Below, in pieces: positions 62,266-64,000 of a stretch of 64,000 nt of DNA; within the stretch, counting starts at the first letter, position 1; each line of letters opens with the position of its first letter. This DNA comes from Candidatus Thiodiazotropha endoloripes (GTDB taxonomy: Bacteria; Pseudomonadota; Gammaproteobacteria; Chromatiales; Chromatiaceae): contig LVKA01000008.1 in assembly GCA_001709035.1 (NCBI GenBank), forward strand, positions 434,001-498,000. The letters run 5' to 3'. The notes beneath the pieces were generated by a model. The model made no database searches, had not been told where the DNA came from, and worked only from the letters and a program-made list of their open reading frames with translations. The position numbers were made by a program, and so were the translations under genes.

Positions 62266-63327
62266 TCAGTCACTGCTGGTTGATACCGGGGGAAGTGGAT
62301 TGGCCTCCGGCCAGCCCAAGGCGTGACGGTGGATCAGATTGGCGAACATTTCGATATGTTTCGGATCATCATTCAGGGCCGGGATATAGCGGTATTCCGC
62401 ACCGCCACCTTGAAGAAAATAGTCCCGGTTCTCCACTCCGATCTCCTCCAGGGTTTCCAGGCAGTCGGTGGCAAAAGCGGGGCAGACGACCTGCACGCTT
62501 TTGATCCCCTCGGCCGCCCACTGTTTGAGGGTCTCATCGGTGTAGGGTTTGACCCACTCCTGAGCACCGAAGCGGGATTGGAAGGCGAGCAGCCATTGCT
62601 CCTCGTTCAGTCCCAACCTGTCGACCACGGCCTGAGCCGTGGCCCGGCATTGATCCGGATAGGGATCCCCTGCCTCATAGTAGTCTTTAGGAATGCCATG
62701 GAAAGAGAACAGCAGTTTGTCCGCGCCTCCGTGGGTCATCCGGTAGTCGGCGATCTGGCTGCTCAGGGCATCGATATAGTCCGACTCGTGGTGATAGCGT
62801 TGAATGAATCTGACCTCGGGTATCCAGCGCCACTGTTGCAGTTCGGCGGTGACCGCATCGAAGATCGAGGCGGTGGTGGTTGCCGAGTATTGGGGATAGA
62901 GGGGCAATACCAGCAGCCGCTGAATATTCTGCTCACGCAACTGTTTCAGGGTGTCGGCGATTGATGGATTGCCATAACGCATCGCCAGAGCGACACTCAC
63001 CTGGCCGGTAAATCTGTGATCGATCGCTTGCTCGATGGCATCCCGCTGCTGTTTTGAAATCACCAGCAGCGGCGATCCCTCGTCGGTCCAGATCGAGGCA
63101 TAGGCCTTGGCAGAGCGCTTGGGTCTGACCCGCAGGATGATGCCGTGGAGAATGATCCGCCAGATCAGTTTCGGAATCGATACAATCCTCGGATCGCTGA
63201 GGAACTCCGCCAGATAGCGTCGTACCGCGCTGGTGGTCGGGGCGTCCGCTGTGCCTAAGTTGATCAGTAGAATAGCCAGTCCGCCATCCGGCATCGAGAG
63301 TTGTTGTTTTTGATTCAGGTATTTCAT
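62266..63327 (-). CDS. hemH: Ferrochelatase
   Basis: A 353-residue ferrochelatase that inserts iron into protoporphyrin IX, the last step of haem synthesis. Conserved regions are GLAILLINLGTADAPT, the active-site LLFSFHGIPKDYYEAGDPY (catalytic histidine in SFHG), RFGAQEWVKPYTDETL and VVCPAFATDCLETLEEIGVENR (conserved Glu). Length and motifs are typical; the enzyme is soluble or peripheral. It lies 11 bases after the 63339-63998 gene, so the two are likely co-transcribed. Links haem supply to the globin and siroheme-type enzymes only in a general way. Confidence 0.97.
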   Translation of the reverse strand: MKYLNQKQQLSMPDGGLAILLINLGTADAPTTSAVRRYLAEFLSDPRIVSIPKLIWRIILHGIILRVRPKRSAKAYASIWTDEGSPLLVISKQQRDAIEQAIDHRFTGQVSVALAMRYGNPSIADTLKQLREQNIQRLLVLPLYPQYSATTTASIFDAVTAELQQWRWIPEVRFIQRYHHESDYIDALSSQIADYRMTHGGADKLLFSFHGIPKDYYEAGDPYPDQCRATAQAVVDRLGLNEEQWLLAFQSRFGAQEWVKPYTDETLKQWAAEGIKSVQVVCPAFATDCLETLEEIGVENRDYFLQGGGAEYRYIPALNDDPKHIEMFANLIHRHALGWPEANPLPPVSTSSD

Positions 63328-63338
63328 GGTGTTCAGGG

Positions 63339-63998
63339 TCAGTTCCGGTTGGCTGAGCGAATTCTTGCTTCAACCCGTGCCCGTTTCAACAGGTCTTTAT
63401 TGTGTATTTCCGGATAGAGGGGCCAGAAGCGGTCCATCTTTACCGGTTGTTTCACCGCCAATTGTTCCAGCCTTTCGCGACAGCCGCCACTTATATAAGA
63501 GAGCATCAGTAGCTGTGGCGCCTTCCAGGTGATGTAATCTTCGATCAATGGGGCGGTATCCGCATCATAGCCCGCTTCGGCAAGCAGTAGAGCGGGAAAT
63601 TCGAGATGCCGCGGCTGACTTTCCTGATACGGCATCATCTCGTTCTCCTCGTTCCGATAGTACCAGGCTGTGCAGGATTCGGATCCGGCTCTGTGCCGAA
63701 CCTCAGCCTCAAGTATCGAGGCGTGTACCCTGGGGTTGTCACCGTCATGGTTGGGCCGATCCCGTTGATTCAAATGAGACGAGATGAAACTGAAATCGTC
63801 GGGTTCTGTCGCGATCCATTTGGCTGGTCGGTCGTTGAGTGCCATTTCGTTTTCTGTGCGACAGCTCTGCAGCAGTGCCAGCGGTTGCTGATCGGTTTCA
63901 TCCAGCAGCCACTGTTCATAGCGGTCAGCCATCGGGAATGGCAGCTGGCCCAGTACGGGTTGCAGAGATTCGATGAGCCTGTCGCTGGCGGCGATCAT
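63339..63998 (-). CDS. Hypothetical protein upstream of hemH
   Basis: A frame of 219 codons begins at an ATG two bases from the window end, so the true start may lie outside the window. The product (SLQPVLGQLPFPMADRYEQWLLDETDQQPLALLQSCRTENEM) is soluble with a C-terminal helical basic part (HNKDLLKRARVEARIRSANRN). It resembles uncharacterised proteins found next to hemH in some gammaproteobacteria, but I cannot name a family. Coding is supported by the long frame and the 11-base gap to hemH. Confidence 0.7.
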   Translation of the reverse strand: MIAASDRLIESLQPVLGQLPFPMADRYEQWLLDETDQQPLALLQSCRTENEMALNDRPAKWIATEPDDFSFISSHLNQRDRPNHDGDNPRVHASILEAEVRHRAGSESCTAWYYRNEENEMMPYQESQPRHLEFPALLLAEAGYDADTAPLIEDYITWKAPQLLMLSYISGGCRERLEQLAVKQPVKMDRFWPLYPEIHNKDLLKRARVEARIRSANRN

Positions 63999-64000
63999 GG

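Noticed and set aside
1-64000. CRISPR arrays, tRNA and rRNA genes
   Set aside because: No regularly spaced direct repeats and no tRNA cloverleaf or rRNA stretches were recognised; the repeats found are dispersed, not arrayed.

Overview
The window looks like a chromosomal segment of a gammaproteobacterium, most likely a Chromatiales-type or sulfur-oxidizer-related lineage (Sedimenticola / Thiodiazotropha-like). That placement is an inference from protein style, moderate GC, the nrtABC-nirBD-nasA assimilation set, a complete V/A-type ATPase operon and a sigma/DUF3619/DUF3106 locus; no rRNA or tRNA is present to confirm it.

Layout. 1-11.5 kb is mixed housekeeping: a partial unknown gene, a PstS-like binding protein, a SCO1/SenC copper chaperone, a minimal PutA, a GGDEF/EAL protein, a YjfB-like motility protein behind a FliA-type promoter, a periplasmic MsrA-thioredoxin fusion, and rsgA. 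11.7-23.6 kb is a nitrate-assimilation regulon: an ANTAR regulator (NasT-like), then a leader with a sigma-54-type promoter, a two-hairpin ANTAR RNA motif and an overlapping intrinsic terminator, then nrtA, nrtB, nrtC (ATPase fused to an NrtA-like domain), nirB, nirD, nasA and a single-domain globin. 23.7-27.4 kb holds a polytopic membrane protein, a secreted rhodanese and a small GT51 protein. 27.6-32.1 kb is one co-directional run: ECF sigma factor, DUF3619 membrane protein, small exported protein, DUF3106 protein, outer-membrane barrel and large lipoprotein. 32.2-46.2 kb carries assorted genes (GGCT-like, DUF1330, spermidine-synthase-like membrane protein, pterin dehydratase, EamA, DUF457-type, ceramidase-like, VOC) and then an overlapping pair of an EvgS-like hybrid kinase and an HD-GYP regulator.

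46.2-52 kb is an AT-richer accessory island. It has a two-gene module (three-helix membrane protein plus AAA/Orc1-like P-loop ATPase) bracketed by short TGTCCC-type repeats, a LysE exporter, a MITE-like element, and an integron-integrase pseudogene cut off exactly at that element. 52.1-60.7 kb is a nine-gene V/A-type ATPase operon on the minus strand (order of transcription H-like, C, I, K, F, E, A, B, D). 61.2-64 kb holds HIT, DUF971, ferrochelatase and an unknown gene.

At least four small repeat families are scattered between genes: TTAGGGCC-ended MITE-like elements, CCCTCTCC/GGGAGAGG hairpins, TTTAGTCCGCAAAT inverted pairs, and TGTCCC repeats. The best candidates for new biology are the ATPase/membrane module at 46.6-48.8 kb, the layered sigma-54 plus ANTAR control of nitrate assimilation without an adjacent nasS, and the sigma-factor envelope operon.
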